NCBI GenBank assembly: GCA_004151065.3
Contig: NWUY0300022991.1
Location: 21,454 to 36,308 of the forward strand
Origin: Larix sibirica
Taxonomy: Eukaryota; Streptophyta; Pinopsida; Pinales; Pinaceae
Direction: 5' to 3'
DNA: 14,855 nt
Position numbers and translations under genes: made by a program. The notes under the pieces were generated by a model, which was not told the DNA's origin, did not search any database, and saw nothing but the letters and a program-made list of their open reading frames with translations. Positions 1-7,764 of this stretch are shown here, one piece after another (position 1 is the first letter of the stretch; each line of letters starts with the position of its first letter).

Positions 1-134
1 GAGGAAATGAGAAAATAATGAAAGAGTAGTTATTGAGGTTTCTTCACGAGGTAAAATAGGATATTATAAATAAAATAAGAGAAAATCCCTCACACACATG
101 AGGATTGAGACAAGTGGTTTATTGTATCCTTTAA

Positions 135-655
135 TATTTCTTAAATTTCATTTTGAAAAGTTTCCCTACTTTTATTTGGTCACTCAAAAAATCCAATGCT
201 AAAGTGAGATCTAAAAAGGCAACTAATGTTGGTTCTAAAAAGGAAGATAAACTAGGCCTAAAAAGGAACCTAAACTTGGTACTACAAAGGAAGCTAAACT
301 AGGCACTAAAAAGGAAGTTGAACCTAGCACTAAAAAGGAAGCTAAACTAGGTGCTAAAAAGGAAGCTAAACTTGGCACTAAAAAGGAATCTTTTTCTAGC
401 ACTATTAGAGCCGAATTTAGCTAAAGTAGGTGATAAAAACAAAGTTAAGTTGGCACTAAAATGGCAGATAATTTCAACACTAAAATGGAAGGTAAAGTTT
501 GTGCTAAAAAGGAAGTTATTCCTGCTACTAAAGCTAACACTAATAGCATTGGTGTTTGCACCAATTTTAGTACCGACTCATGAAACAATGCTAATTTTCT
601 TAAAAACTACAAAAAATTCACTAAAAAGGTTAATGGAAGCAAAAAAGGAAGCTAA
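135..655 (+). pseudogene. Broken lysine-rich repeat reading frame
   Basis: A degenerate coding-like tract rich in Lys, Ala, Gly, Thr and Glu. One frame is open from 135 to 256 after a stop at 132. It then shifts by one base near 257 and runs to a stop at 422, with repeated octapeptides of the type AKLGTKKE, EPSTKKE and AKLGAKKE. Around 420-450 the sequence makes sense only in another frame (AKVGDKNKVK). It then returns to the previous frame (GTKMADNF, CAKKEV) until a stop at 581. Stops and compensating shifts show that it is dead. The frame that is open from 351 to 686 starts at GTG and is out of register with the repeats, so it is a shadow. The tract lies just upstream of a polypurine tract and LTR, so it may be the 3' part of a retrotransposon's coding region, but no integrase or other domain is visible. 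Function unknown; low-complexity origin is also possible. Confidence 0.4.
210..400 (+). repeat. Degenerate 24-bp minisatellite
   Basis: Units of about 24 bp built around 'ctaaaaaggaagctaaact' recur at least six times with substitutions and a few one-base indels. The unit length is a multiple of three, so the array encodes an eight-residue repeat. Looser copies of 'ctaaaa(a/t)gg' continue to about 660. Confidence 0.7.
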
Positions 656-835
656 AAAGGACACTAATCACAGGGTTTTGTTGTAGTGTCAGGGTGTGAG
701 AGGCTTCTTCTCATGGGCATGCTACTTAGCCTTCATCTTCTTTTTGTGGAGATTCTTTTGTACATGGATACCTAACTTTGAGACACATTTGGTGGGACAA
801 TTTTTTGTTTCCACATACTCGAAGAAGTGAAGTTT

Positions 836-844
836 AAAGGGGGG
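836..844 (+). other. Polypurine tract of an LTR element
   Basis: The run AAAGGGGGG sits directly before TGTTAG, the usual arrangement of plus-strand priming site and 3' LTR start in LTR retrotransposons. This arrangement fixes the element's orientation as plus, with its body to the left of the window start. Confidence 0.5.
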
Positions 845-1221
845 TGTTAGTGGACATAGTGCATGCGCCTTGTAAGCACACCACACACTTAATATTCATG
901 ACTAGCTAGTTGTTTTCTCTAGTTTACTTTAGTCCATCTTTAGAACTTTAATTCACATTCAATATTTAATCTTCACTTATATGTTTCCATTTCCTCGCTG
1001 TAAGGGAAGATTCATGGCATGCCATTACATGACCTTGTTTCCCACATCTCACCCAAGTGGGCATTGTATTTGTATTGCTTTGAACTTCATTATTTTTAAT
1101 TGGATCAATAAATTAATGAGAATTATCTCCTTTATGATATTCTATTATTCTCCTTAGACCTTTCATATTGGGTGACTCAATAGCCAAGTTATAGATCTTG
1201 GTTCAGTTATCAAATTCTACA
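845..1221 (+). mobile_element. Probable 3' LTR of a decayed retrotransposon
   Basis: The segment begins TGTTAG immediately after the polypurine tract and may end ...TTCTACA at 1221, giving TG...CA ends and a length of 377 bp. The end is near-complementary to the start (TGTTAG against CTACA). An AATAAA polyadenylation-type signal lies at 1107-1112, consistent with the U3-R-U5 order. The right end falls within about 10 bp of where the 1230-3486 repeat begins, as expected if the element inserted there and cut that repeat's left side. The 5' LTR lies outside the window, so the ends cannot be confirmed by an LTR pair or a target-site duplication. Superfamily unknown. Confidence 0.4.
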
Positions 1222-1901
1222 CTCCAAAGTGTTAGTGAGGTAGACATTATTGACCCTAAAAACAATCAACATGAAATGATTGTGAAGCACAATGAGAATA
1301 CCTACTAGAGTATTTTAATCCCCCCCCAAGATTTAATTAACACCAATTTCACCCTAGTTAATTATCAATAACTTAGATCCCTTTCAGTCACTACAAATTA
1401 TCCTCCTAGTGTGTATTGTCAAGTTGATGAATTTGTTATAGTTTACAAGTTTATGGTTGTTTAATATGTTGCTGATGGATAATGCTCATGTTTGACATAT
1501 GATCCTATGACTTATGGTGGTTATGGAATTCGAATGATATGTGGGATGATAGTGTAAAGTAATAGGCTCATCATCAATGATTTATTTTGATATTTAGCAC
1601 TGCTATGATGACATACAAGGACAAGAAGCTTGGCTACTCATGCCATATTTTATAAGCTTGTTTTGAAAATGTACGGATATGCTCATAACCTTTGCATGAA
1701 TTGTATGCTCTAGTTCTAGTGATTTGTTCTATCACACCTACAATTACAAGATGAAACATGGTCAAGAATCCACATTTAAGTAATGTATCTCTCAAAGCAT
1801 GCTTTTATGCATAAAGTGAAATACAAGGCAAGTTATAAACATTGGCCAATGTTGCAAATATTTCGAGAAAGTTTGATTGAGGTAAAGGCTCCACTATACT
1901 T

Positions 1902-2294
1902 ATGATTATGCACTTGGAAAAGGGTAATGTCTATGGTCAAAAGATAAACACATTGACACACAACCACCTTATGAAAATATTGAATGTAAGGTTTGTAGGT
2001 ATCAATTGTAATGATAAAATCAAGGTCATTTTCGTGATCCAACATTGGCTATTAAAGGAAATAAAACCTCGCATCTTCTTCTATTTAATACTACAATCCA
2101 TTGTGATGCTACACACTTTGTGGGAGGGGAAACAATTTAGCCTTGATCTTGCATTTCCCTTACTCACCACTGAATTGATTTGTGGGTTTGAATCCACAAG
2201 TGAAGTGAGGGATTCAAGAGTCTTGATATATGATTTGGATTGGATTCTTATTTTGAATAGCTTAATCAAAGTAAATTTTGACTACTTACCTTGA
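1902..2294 (+). pseudogene. Unrecognised 130-codon frame shared with the other repeat copy
   Basis: An ATG-started frame of 130 codons inside copy 1. Its first 55 codons align without any indel to the equivalent frame of copy 2 (from 7264), where two codons have become stops. Shared stretches include KGNVYG and LNVRFVG, with 32 of 55 residues identical. Further on the two copies fall out of register through indels of about 7 bp and come back near an FPL motif. No domain, signal peptide or known family is visible. At the nucleotide identity of the two repeats this residue identity is only a little above neutral expectation. It may be a remnant of an element-encoded protein or a chance frame. 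Confidence 0.25.
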
Positions 2295-2318
2295 GCCCTC
2301 TTTCTTTGTATTTTCTAG

Positions 2319-2419
2319 CTAGAGGAGGTTGAATTTGGGAATAGTTCATGGCAGATTATAGGGGAAAAAAAAGCATAGATGCCACTCAACCATCAATATC
2401 TAAGGGAATTGGAAATAAG
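2319..2419 (+). other. Exon-like segment with shared ATG and splice signals
   Basis: A pyrimidine-rich stretch ending TTTTCTAG (to 2318) resembles a 3' splice site, and AAG|GTAAAT at 2417-2425 resembles a plant 5' splice site. Between them an ATG at 2348 opens 24 codons (MADYRGKKSIDATQ...) that end exactly at the donor, with an in-frame stop upstream of the ATG. Copy 2 has the same arrangement, the same 24-codon length and the same donor, but codon 14 is a stop there. This could be the first coding exon of a dead gene carried by the repeat. No downstream exon could be joined with confidence. Confidence 0.25.
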
Positions 2420-3569
2420 GTAAATACAACTCATATAAATAGTCACTAGTATGCCTTTGTTTTGTGTGTATGTTGTATGAGAAACATAGCTTGGGTTTTC
2501 ATGAGTATGCTTTCAAAATTTGCCAAATTTCCTAATTCTTCATAACTCAGTTCGCAATTCCTTTTGCACGTGGTTTTGACATGATTTTACCCTTTATACA
2601 ATTTCTGTGACTAAGAATGAGCATGGATGTAGAGTCTAAAATTTTGTATGACCTAAGCCAACATTGTTGTCTTATTACTAATTAATTGGAGCGAAATTGT
2701 GGTCATTTCCTAGTTTGTTTTTTTATGGTTATATGAATAACCCAACTCCTTGATTTTAACCCCACTTTGGTGTAAATGACCCATTCCTCAAATGGATTTT
2801 ACTTCAATAGAATTTTAATCCTTTTTTTTACAAGATTTTGGATAGACTTTTACTGTTGATAATGGTTTGCTTAATTGTTATTTGGCATAGTATAATTGCT
2901 ATAATTTTTATAAATCATGTTCAAATTTTTCTCTTGGGATTTGAAGTGTAGGTCATGATGGGTTTAATATTTAGCTAATGATGATGCCATATATTAACTA
3001 AATAGTTTCTCCTTCCTATAGTTTTTTATTGTAATAGTCATGTTGGAAGAGTTGCAGTAACCTTGTTTGGAGTTTACACACATTATGCAATATGAATAGG
3101 TTGTTGAATGTGTATGTTGGGGATCAAGTTCTTCATCTTACCTTTGTTTTATCACTAATATGGTGATTTGTAAGTTCTAAATACTTTGAAACATTTTTTT
3201 TGACTCTACTCTTTCAATTTGGTACACGCCTAACCTTTTTTTGTTATAGGAAGAGGATGATTGTAATAGGACATTACAACCATACTAAAGTTGTTTATTG
3301 TGCTAGAAATGGCCATTTGTAGCTTGTTTATGTGATTGAAGTTTATCCTATCAATTTATGCTTGAGCATGTGAACATGACTTGGAAACTAAAAGGCACAT
3401 TCCTACCGAAACATACAATAATAGCCTGGAAAATCATATAGGTTTTCATTTTGAGTTTTATAATTGAATTTGTTAAGTTATTGAAGAGGAATACATCGAA
3501 GGCTTGAAGAAAAACATATGTTTGATATAAAGTATTTTTTGGTTTGATTTGGAATTGATTAGAAAATGG

Positions 3570-3923
3570 ATGGAAAGAACAAAGATTAGGTGGACATATT
3601 TCATTTATAATCCCACGATGTCTTCTATGCACGCATACTTGATTAATGGTGTTGTTGGGTTTCGAATTCACTGTCTCGAAGTTGCACCAAAACAAGGATT
3701 CTCTAGTTTACTAGAAAAAATAAAGGAATGGCCAAGGTGTTGGCAAGATTGCAAAATACTTCCTTCCATTAAAAATGGTTTACTTGAATGGGCACAAATT
3801 TCTTATCACAATAGAATATTCTTTTGTCTCAATAGGGTTTTTCTCATAGACTTGAATTGGCGCCCTAGTGACCTACTATTTGATTTCATCAACATGTTCC
3901 ATTTTAGAACATATATACTATGA
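3570..3923 (+). CDS. Unrecognised 117-codon ORF, possibly chance
   Basis: The first ATG of this frame is at 3570; the frame itself is open from 3531, just after copy 1 ends. It codes for 117 residues rich in Phe, Ile and Trp, beginning MERTKIRWTYF and ending FHFRTYIL. No domain, transmembrane pattern or known motif stands out. The opposite strand is also open over much of the stretch (3351-3695), which argues against a specific coding signal. For DNA this AT-rich, one frame of this length by chance in 15 kb is unlikely but not remarkable. It could be a remnant of a mobile-element protein. Confidence 0.15.
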   Translation: MERTKIRWTYFIYNPTMSSMHAYLINGVVGFRIHCLEVAPKQGFSSLLEKIKEWPRCWQDCKILPSIKNGLLEWAQISYHNRIFFCLNRVFLIDLNWRPSDLLFDFINMFHFRTYIL

Positions 3924-4416
3924 TTCGTTTTGATTATGCATAGATTGTGAGATATAGTTTGTTTATAGAATAATATAATACATGTTTAGTGTGAACAATT
4001 ATGCAACATAGTTGGAACTTTGTATTTATTTTGGATGGTGATTATGAGTTTTAGGTTGATGTAAATAGTCAATGGCCTACGATGGTAGTTTGATAGGTTA
4101 ACTTATTTCTATAATCAACTATTTATGTGAAACATGGATGCAAATGGTTATCTTTTTTTTTCTATGGTAAAATTTTTTTAAATGAGATAATCCATCAATA
4201 ATTCATGTTGAAGATGACTTGTTTTATGATTATATATTGTATGAAATTTCACATTAGTAGAGTTGAACCCTTAGTCAGCTTAGAAGTCTAGTTATCTTGA
4301 CCTAGTACCCTTCAAAATTCCTACTCTAAATTTTTTTAAATTAAATAATTCAAAAATTAATTTCTAGAGGAAAATCAATTGGTAGAGGTGACCTTTTACC
4401 CTCCCCCTCAATTTTC

Positions 4417-4520
4417 TATAAAACAAGAGTGGGAGGACCAAATTAGATGAGGAAAAAGAGAGAGAAGTTATGGCTTGTTTTTTCTACTTTGTCTTAGTCT
4501 TTAATAGCCTAACAACATAA
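4417..4520 (+). promoter_or_regulatory. TATA-like box followed by a 16-codon frame
   Basis: TATAAAA at 4417-4423 follows a pyrimidine-rich stretch. About 47 bp downstream, after a purine-rich leader (gaggaaaaagagagagaag), an ATG at 4470 opens a hydrophobic 16-residue frame (MACFFYFVLVFNSLTT, stop at 4518). The spacing suits a plant core promoter with a short leader. The frame is far too short for a known protein, and no downstream coding region continues it. It may be a retrotransposon promoter, or chance in AT-rich DNA. Confidence 0.15.
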
Positions 4521-4919
4521 CCAATGATAGGTAGGATACAACCTAAGGTCAAACATTAGGGTGAAAGTAGAGTTGCTTCCCTCTAGAGGTAATTTTTTTA
4601 TTTTATTCATGTATCTATTTCTCTACAAATGTATATATGACTAGAATTCTCATGAAATCATATCCTTCACACAATTTGAATGTGGGGTTCATAAAGACTC
4701 TATGTTATTTGGGGCTCCATCACACTTGGATTTAAGTTCATGTGAACAACATATGGTCTCATAACATCCTATTTACTATCATCCATGCCAATTATTGGAA
4801 CTATTTGGGTTTCTATTGGCTATACATAAAAATATATATATGAATAAATATTTCTTAGGCATATCAACACTCATTTGTCTCTATGTATTTTATTTGCTTC
4901 ATGGTTTTTCTTGTTTCAA

Positions 4920-5080
4920 CTTGCAAGAACTTATTAATTTTTGTTCTTTATGTAATTGTTGTATATATGCATATTGTATTGAATTATTGTGATTTATTGT
5001 CTTGCAAGCACTGATTATTTTTTATCTTTATGTAATTGTTGTATATATGCATATTGTATTGAATGATTGTGATTGATTGT
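4920..5080 (+). repeat. 80-bp tandem duplication
   Basis: 4920-5000 and 5001-5080 are adjacent head-to-tail copies, both starting CTTGCAAG and both holding 'tgtaattgttgtatatatgc'. They differ at several bases in the first 40 bp and by one indel, and are almost identical after that. The open frame 4795-4992 runs through the first copy, starts at TTG and is not credible as a gene. Confidence 0.9.
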
Positions 5081-5314
5081 CTTTCATTATTAGTTTGTTG
5101 ATGCTAAACTCTAATGATTAATTGTGCAATTCTATTATTTAAGTTTCTAATTCGGGCTCATTTCTTCACTCAGGGTTTATTATGTATTGTATATTAGGTC
5201 TATATCTAAATGATCATTTCTAGTAATATCTTACTCATATTCATAATGTTGTAGCCATTGTTTTAACAAATTAGTAGTTGATATTAGTTATACTTATTAA
5301 TGTATTTTATGCAT

Positions 5315-5613
5315 TATAAATAAATTTGTAAGGCTGCTTTAGGACTATATTTATATTTTAATCGTGCATTAAAGGAAAAACAATTTCTAGCATAAGGCAC
5401 ATTTTAAAATTTACATGAGCATAAATGGAAGATTAGTACCCTTAATGGGAAAGACTCTACTAAATTATTTAACTATTAAAGCTAATATCATAGTTAGAAA
5501 CTTAGAAAGTTTAGGGATTTAAGTAGATCCTGGATTTCCATCTCCATTTTCTCCCCTTGAGATCCTTGCGAATGTGTTTTGAATGTTGTGCTTGAATTCC
5601 ATTACAAACTTCA
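5315..5613 (+). mobile_element. Candidate R-U5 end of a 5' LTR (Tat/Ogre-like)
   Basis: The DNA just before the tRNA-Arg-type primer-binding site should be the end of a 5' LTR. A TATAAATA box lies at 5315-5322 with an overlapping AATAAA at 5319-5324, and the LTR could end at TTCA (5610-5613), seven bases before the site. The LTR's left end is not visible. No second LTR copy was found in the window, so the extent is inferred from the PBS alone. Confidence 0.3.
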
Positions 5614-5620
5614 AAATAAA

Positions 5621-5633
5621 TGGCGACTCCACT
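5621..5633 (+). other. tRNA-Arg-type primer-binding site
   Basis: TGGCGACTCCACT is, as recalled, an exact 13-nt complement of the 3' end (including CCA) of plant tRNA-Arg(ACG). The match breaks after 5633 (AAG where GGG is expected). Tat/Ogre-lineage Ty3/gypsy retrotransposons are known to prime from tRNA-Arg with this motif. The site is GC-rich in very AT-rich surroundings, making chance unlikely. It marks a plus-strand element with a 5' LTR to the left and an internal region to the right. Confidence 0.6.
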
Positions 5634-5639
5634 AAGAAA

Positions 5640-6349
5640 GTCCTTAGTTTATTTAAAATTTTCCTATCTACCCCAAAGAAGCATAATTATTTCACTCTAA
5701 GCTAATTTTGTTGTATCCATGAGCTTTAACTCATGAGATCAATTTGATAAAAAAATTGGTCCTTTTTGGCTTTTTGCTAGCATCTTTTTCTTTTACTATT
5801 ACATTGTGGCTTCTTGCTTAGGTACTAGCTCTCATGATTTTTTATTGTGCATTAGATTTTTCCCATCCTTCTATTTTTGGAGTAATTTTAAGTGTAGTGA
5901 AATCATTGCATGGGTGCCCAAGGAGGTGTTTCTTTTACATATAATGCAAACATCAAACATTGTTTCCTTTGATTACTTATAACACACATCTATTACTTAT
6001 ATTTAACATGGATTGTAGTCTGTGATATGGTAGTTTTTTAATTGTGAAACAAATGTATAATAGTTGAGGGGTTTGGGAAATCTAAATGCTTGGCAATACT
6101 ACTTAGGTTTCTCAATATCTTCTTTCTATTCTCTTTTCTTCAACCATTGTAGAATGTTAACTTAGCTCTTCTCACTTTATTCCTTTTTCAAGGATGATTA
6201 TGAGTTCCGGTACTTGTATCACTATCATCATTCAACTAGTTTAAGTGATATATTCTAACTTTCCCAATAATTACCAACCAAAGTTATGTTTTGAAACCAA
6301 ACATTCAAAGGTACACACATTTATATAAGCAAAATGCCTATTTGGCGGC
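5640..6349. other. Stretch with no identifiable gene
   Basis: AT-rich DNA with runs of T and no frame worth reporting. By position after the PBS it would be the untranslated leader of the old LTR element, cut off where repeat copy 2 begins. No gag motif, zinc knuckle or polypurine tract is visible. Confidence 0.5.
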
Positions 6350-6990
6350 TAGACGTTGACCTTGAAAATGGTCAACATGATATGGTTGTGAAATGTTGCA
6401 ATGAGAATACCTATTGAAAATTTTTAATCACCAACCCCAACTCTAATAAACACCAATTTCACCAAACTTAATGATAAATAGCTTAGATTTTCTTTAGGAT
6501 CTATAAAGCATCTTCATAGTGTCAACTGAAATCAAGCTGATGAATGTGCTACAATTTACAAGTTTATGGTTGCTTGATATGTTGTCATTGGATAATGTTC
6601 ATGCTTGACATTTGGTCCTATGACTCATAGTGGTTATGATATTGGAATGATATGTCAAATGCTAGCATAAAGTAACAAACTCATGATCAGTTCTTTATTA
6701 TGATGTTTAGCACTAATATGATGACATATATGGTTAGGAATATTGACTACTCATGTCATATTTTATGGGATTATTTTTAAAATGTATGGATATAGTCATA
6801 ACCTTTCCATGCTTGTATGTTGCAGTTCCAATGATTTCATCTATCAATCCTGTAATAAGGTGAAACATGGTGAAAAAGAAAATAAGTAACTTAGATATTA
6901 AAGCATGTTCTTGTGCCAAAAATGAAATACACGGTGAGTTATAAACACTGTCCACCATTGCAAAAAAAATATAAAAGTTAAATTGAGGTT

Positions 6991-7006
6991 AAGGATCCAC
7001 CATATA
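6991..7006 (+). repeat. Left target-site duplication of the SINE
   Basis: AAGGATCCACCATATA matches 7245-7260 (AAGGTTCCACCATATA) at 15 of 16 positions. Copy 1 has one such site at 1885-1900, as expected for the empty pre-insertion locus. Confidence 0.85.
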
Positions 7007-7244
7007 TGTCAAATCTTTCTAGCAAGGTTAGTTTCGATGGGCCTCATTCTACATGGAGACTCAAGTTCGAACCCCACAAGGTAGTTGAGAGGAGACATTT
7101 AAAATCCAACCATGCCAAGGGTTGGAATCTCCCAGATCGAGTGTGATCCCCGAGTGATTTTGAGGGCTTAGATGCCCTTGGGTCACGGTTTCTTAGATCA
7201 CAAGCTAGTCCTGCAAGTTACAGACAAACTAGAAAACGAAAAAG
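7007..7244 (+). mobile_element. tRNA-derived SINE, 238 bp
   Basis: This non-autonomous retroelement would have been transcribed by RNA polymerase III and mobilised by a LINE. A box A-like sequence (TTAGTTTCGATGGG, 7028-7041) and a box B matching GTTCGAACC (7065-7073) lie about 35 bp apart, the tRNA arrangement. The unrelated body contains a nested stem: GTGATCCC (7143-7150) can pair with GGGTCAC (7180-7186), enclosing AGGGC/GCCCT (7163-7178). The 3' end is A-rich (aaactagaaaacgaaaaag). Sixteen-bp target-site duplications flank it, and copy 1 shows the empty site. It keeps at least six CpGs while the surrounding repeat is CpG-poor, suggesting a later insertion. It lies five bases upstream of the ATG that corresponds to the 1902 frame. 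Family not identified. Confidence 0.85.
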
Positions 7245-7260
7245 AAGGTTCCACCATATA
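7245..7260 (+). repeat. Right target-site duplication of the SINE
   Basis: The second copy of the 16-bp target, differing from the left copy at one base (A to T, 6995/7249). The repeat sequence resumes directly after it in register with copy 1. Confidence 0.85.
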
Positions 7261-7263
7261 CTT

Positions 7264-7581
7264 ATGGTTATGTGTTTGGGAAAGGGTAATGTTTATGGTT
7301 AAAAGAGAAGCACATTTACAAGCATCCACCTTATTAAAACATTAAATGTAAGGTTTGTGGGTAAAAATTGTAATAAAAAGGGAAATGTTGTTCTTATGAG
7401 CCAATGATGGATATTGAAGGAAAGAAACTCTTGTAGCTTGACTACTAAAGTCCATTATGATGCTACACACTTTGTGGGAGAAGAAATAAATTATATTTTA
7501 TTTCCCTTATTCACAATTGGGTCCATTTGTGAGTTTAAATCAATGAGAGTGAAGTGGGTATTGAGGCATCTTGATGTGTTT
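7264..7581 (+). pseudogene. Copy 2 counterpart of the 1902 frame, with stops
   Basis: Starting at ATG 7264, this frame matches copy 1's frame codon for codon over 55 positions. CAA became TAA at 7300, and a TGA lies at codon 48. After that it stays open in the same frame to a TAG at 7579-7581, reading through KVHYDATHFVG and FPLFTIG. Copy 1 uses a different frame over the first of these because of small indels. It is dead; the protein family is not recognised. Confidence 0.25.
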
Positions 7582-7663
7582 TAGCTTGGCATCTCAATCT
7601 AAAGAGATTAATCAAGACAAGTTCAATGACTTGCCTCGCGATCTCTTCCCTTTTATTTTCTAG

Positions 7664-7764
7664 CTAGAGGAGGTTCAATTTGGGTATAATTTATGGAAAA
7701 GTCTGGTGGGAAAACAAGCATGGATGCCACTTAGCCATTGGGTTCAAAGGGAACTAGAAATAAG
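7664..7764 (+). other. Copy 2 exon-like segment, stop at codon 14
   Basis: The counterpart of 2319-2419: pyrimidine-rich TATTTTCTAG ending at 7663, ATG at 7693, 24 codons (MEKSGGKTSMDAT then TAG at 7732-7734), and AAG|GTAACT with the donor GT at 7765. Length, start and donor are kept in both copies while the sequence between them has diverged. Confidence 0.25.

Larger units (their letters stand above)
1230..3486 (+). repeat. 2.2 kb dispersed repeat, copy 1
   Basis: This stretch aligns colinearly, with many substitutions and small indels (roughly three quarters identical by eye), to 6350-8742. Anchors found in both include 'caccaatttcacc' (1344 and 6451), 'acaagtttatggttg' (1444 and 6557), 'gatgctacacactttgtggg' (2105 and 7460) and 'ttctagctagaggaggtt' (2313 and 7658). 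The match stops around 3486. Copy 1 lacks the SINE present in copy 2. Conservation looks similar in coding-like and noncoding parts, so the unit is more likely a mobile-element fragment or old segmental duplication than a gene under selection. Family not recognised. Confidence 0.8.

Noticed and set aside
351-686. 111-codon lysine/leucine-rich open frame
   Set aside because: It starts at GTG and is out of register with the AKLGTKKE repeat frame, so it is a by-product of the 24-bp minisatellite.
1320-1328. Poly-C run as a minus-strand polypurine tract
   Set aside because: It lies within repeat copy 1, is not conserved in copy 2, and has no LTR-like sequence beside it.
1964-2130. CxxC (TGT AAG GTT TGT at 1985-1996) in another frame, suggesting a BED-type zinc finger of a hAT transposase
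   Set aside because: The frame hits stops right after the second Cys in both repeat copies, and the downstream His residues come only after an assumed frameshift. The alternative frame aligns between copies without indels.
2186-2196. GGTTTGAATCC resembling a tRNA box B in repeat copy 1
   Set aside because: No box A lies at the right distance, the sequence is not conserved in copy 2, and there are no insertion boundaries.
3351-3695. 114-codon minus-strand ORF
   Set aside because: It crosses the edge of repeat copy 1, overlaps a plus-strand ORF and has no recognisable motif.
4795-4992. 65-codon hydrophobic plus-strand ORF
   Set aside because: It starts at TTG and is composed largely of the 80-bp tandem duplication and T-rich sequence.
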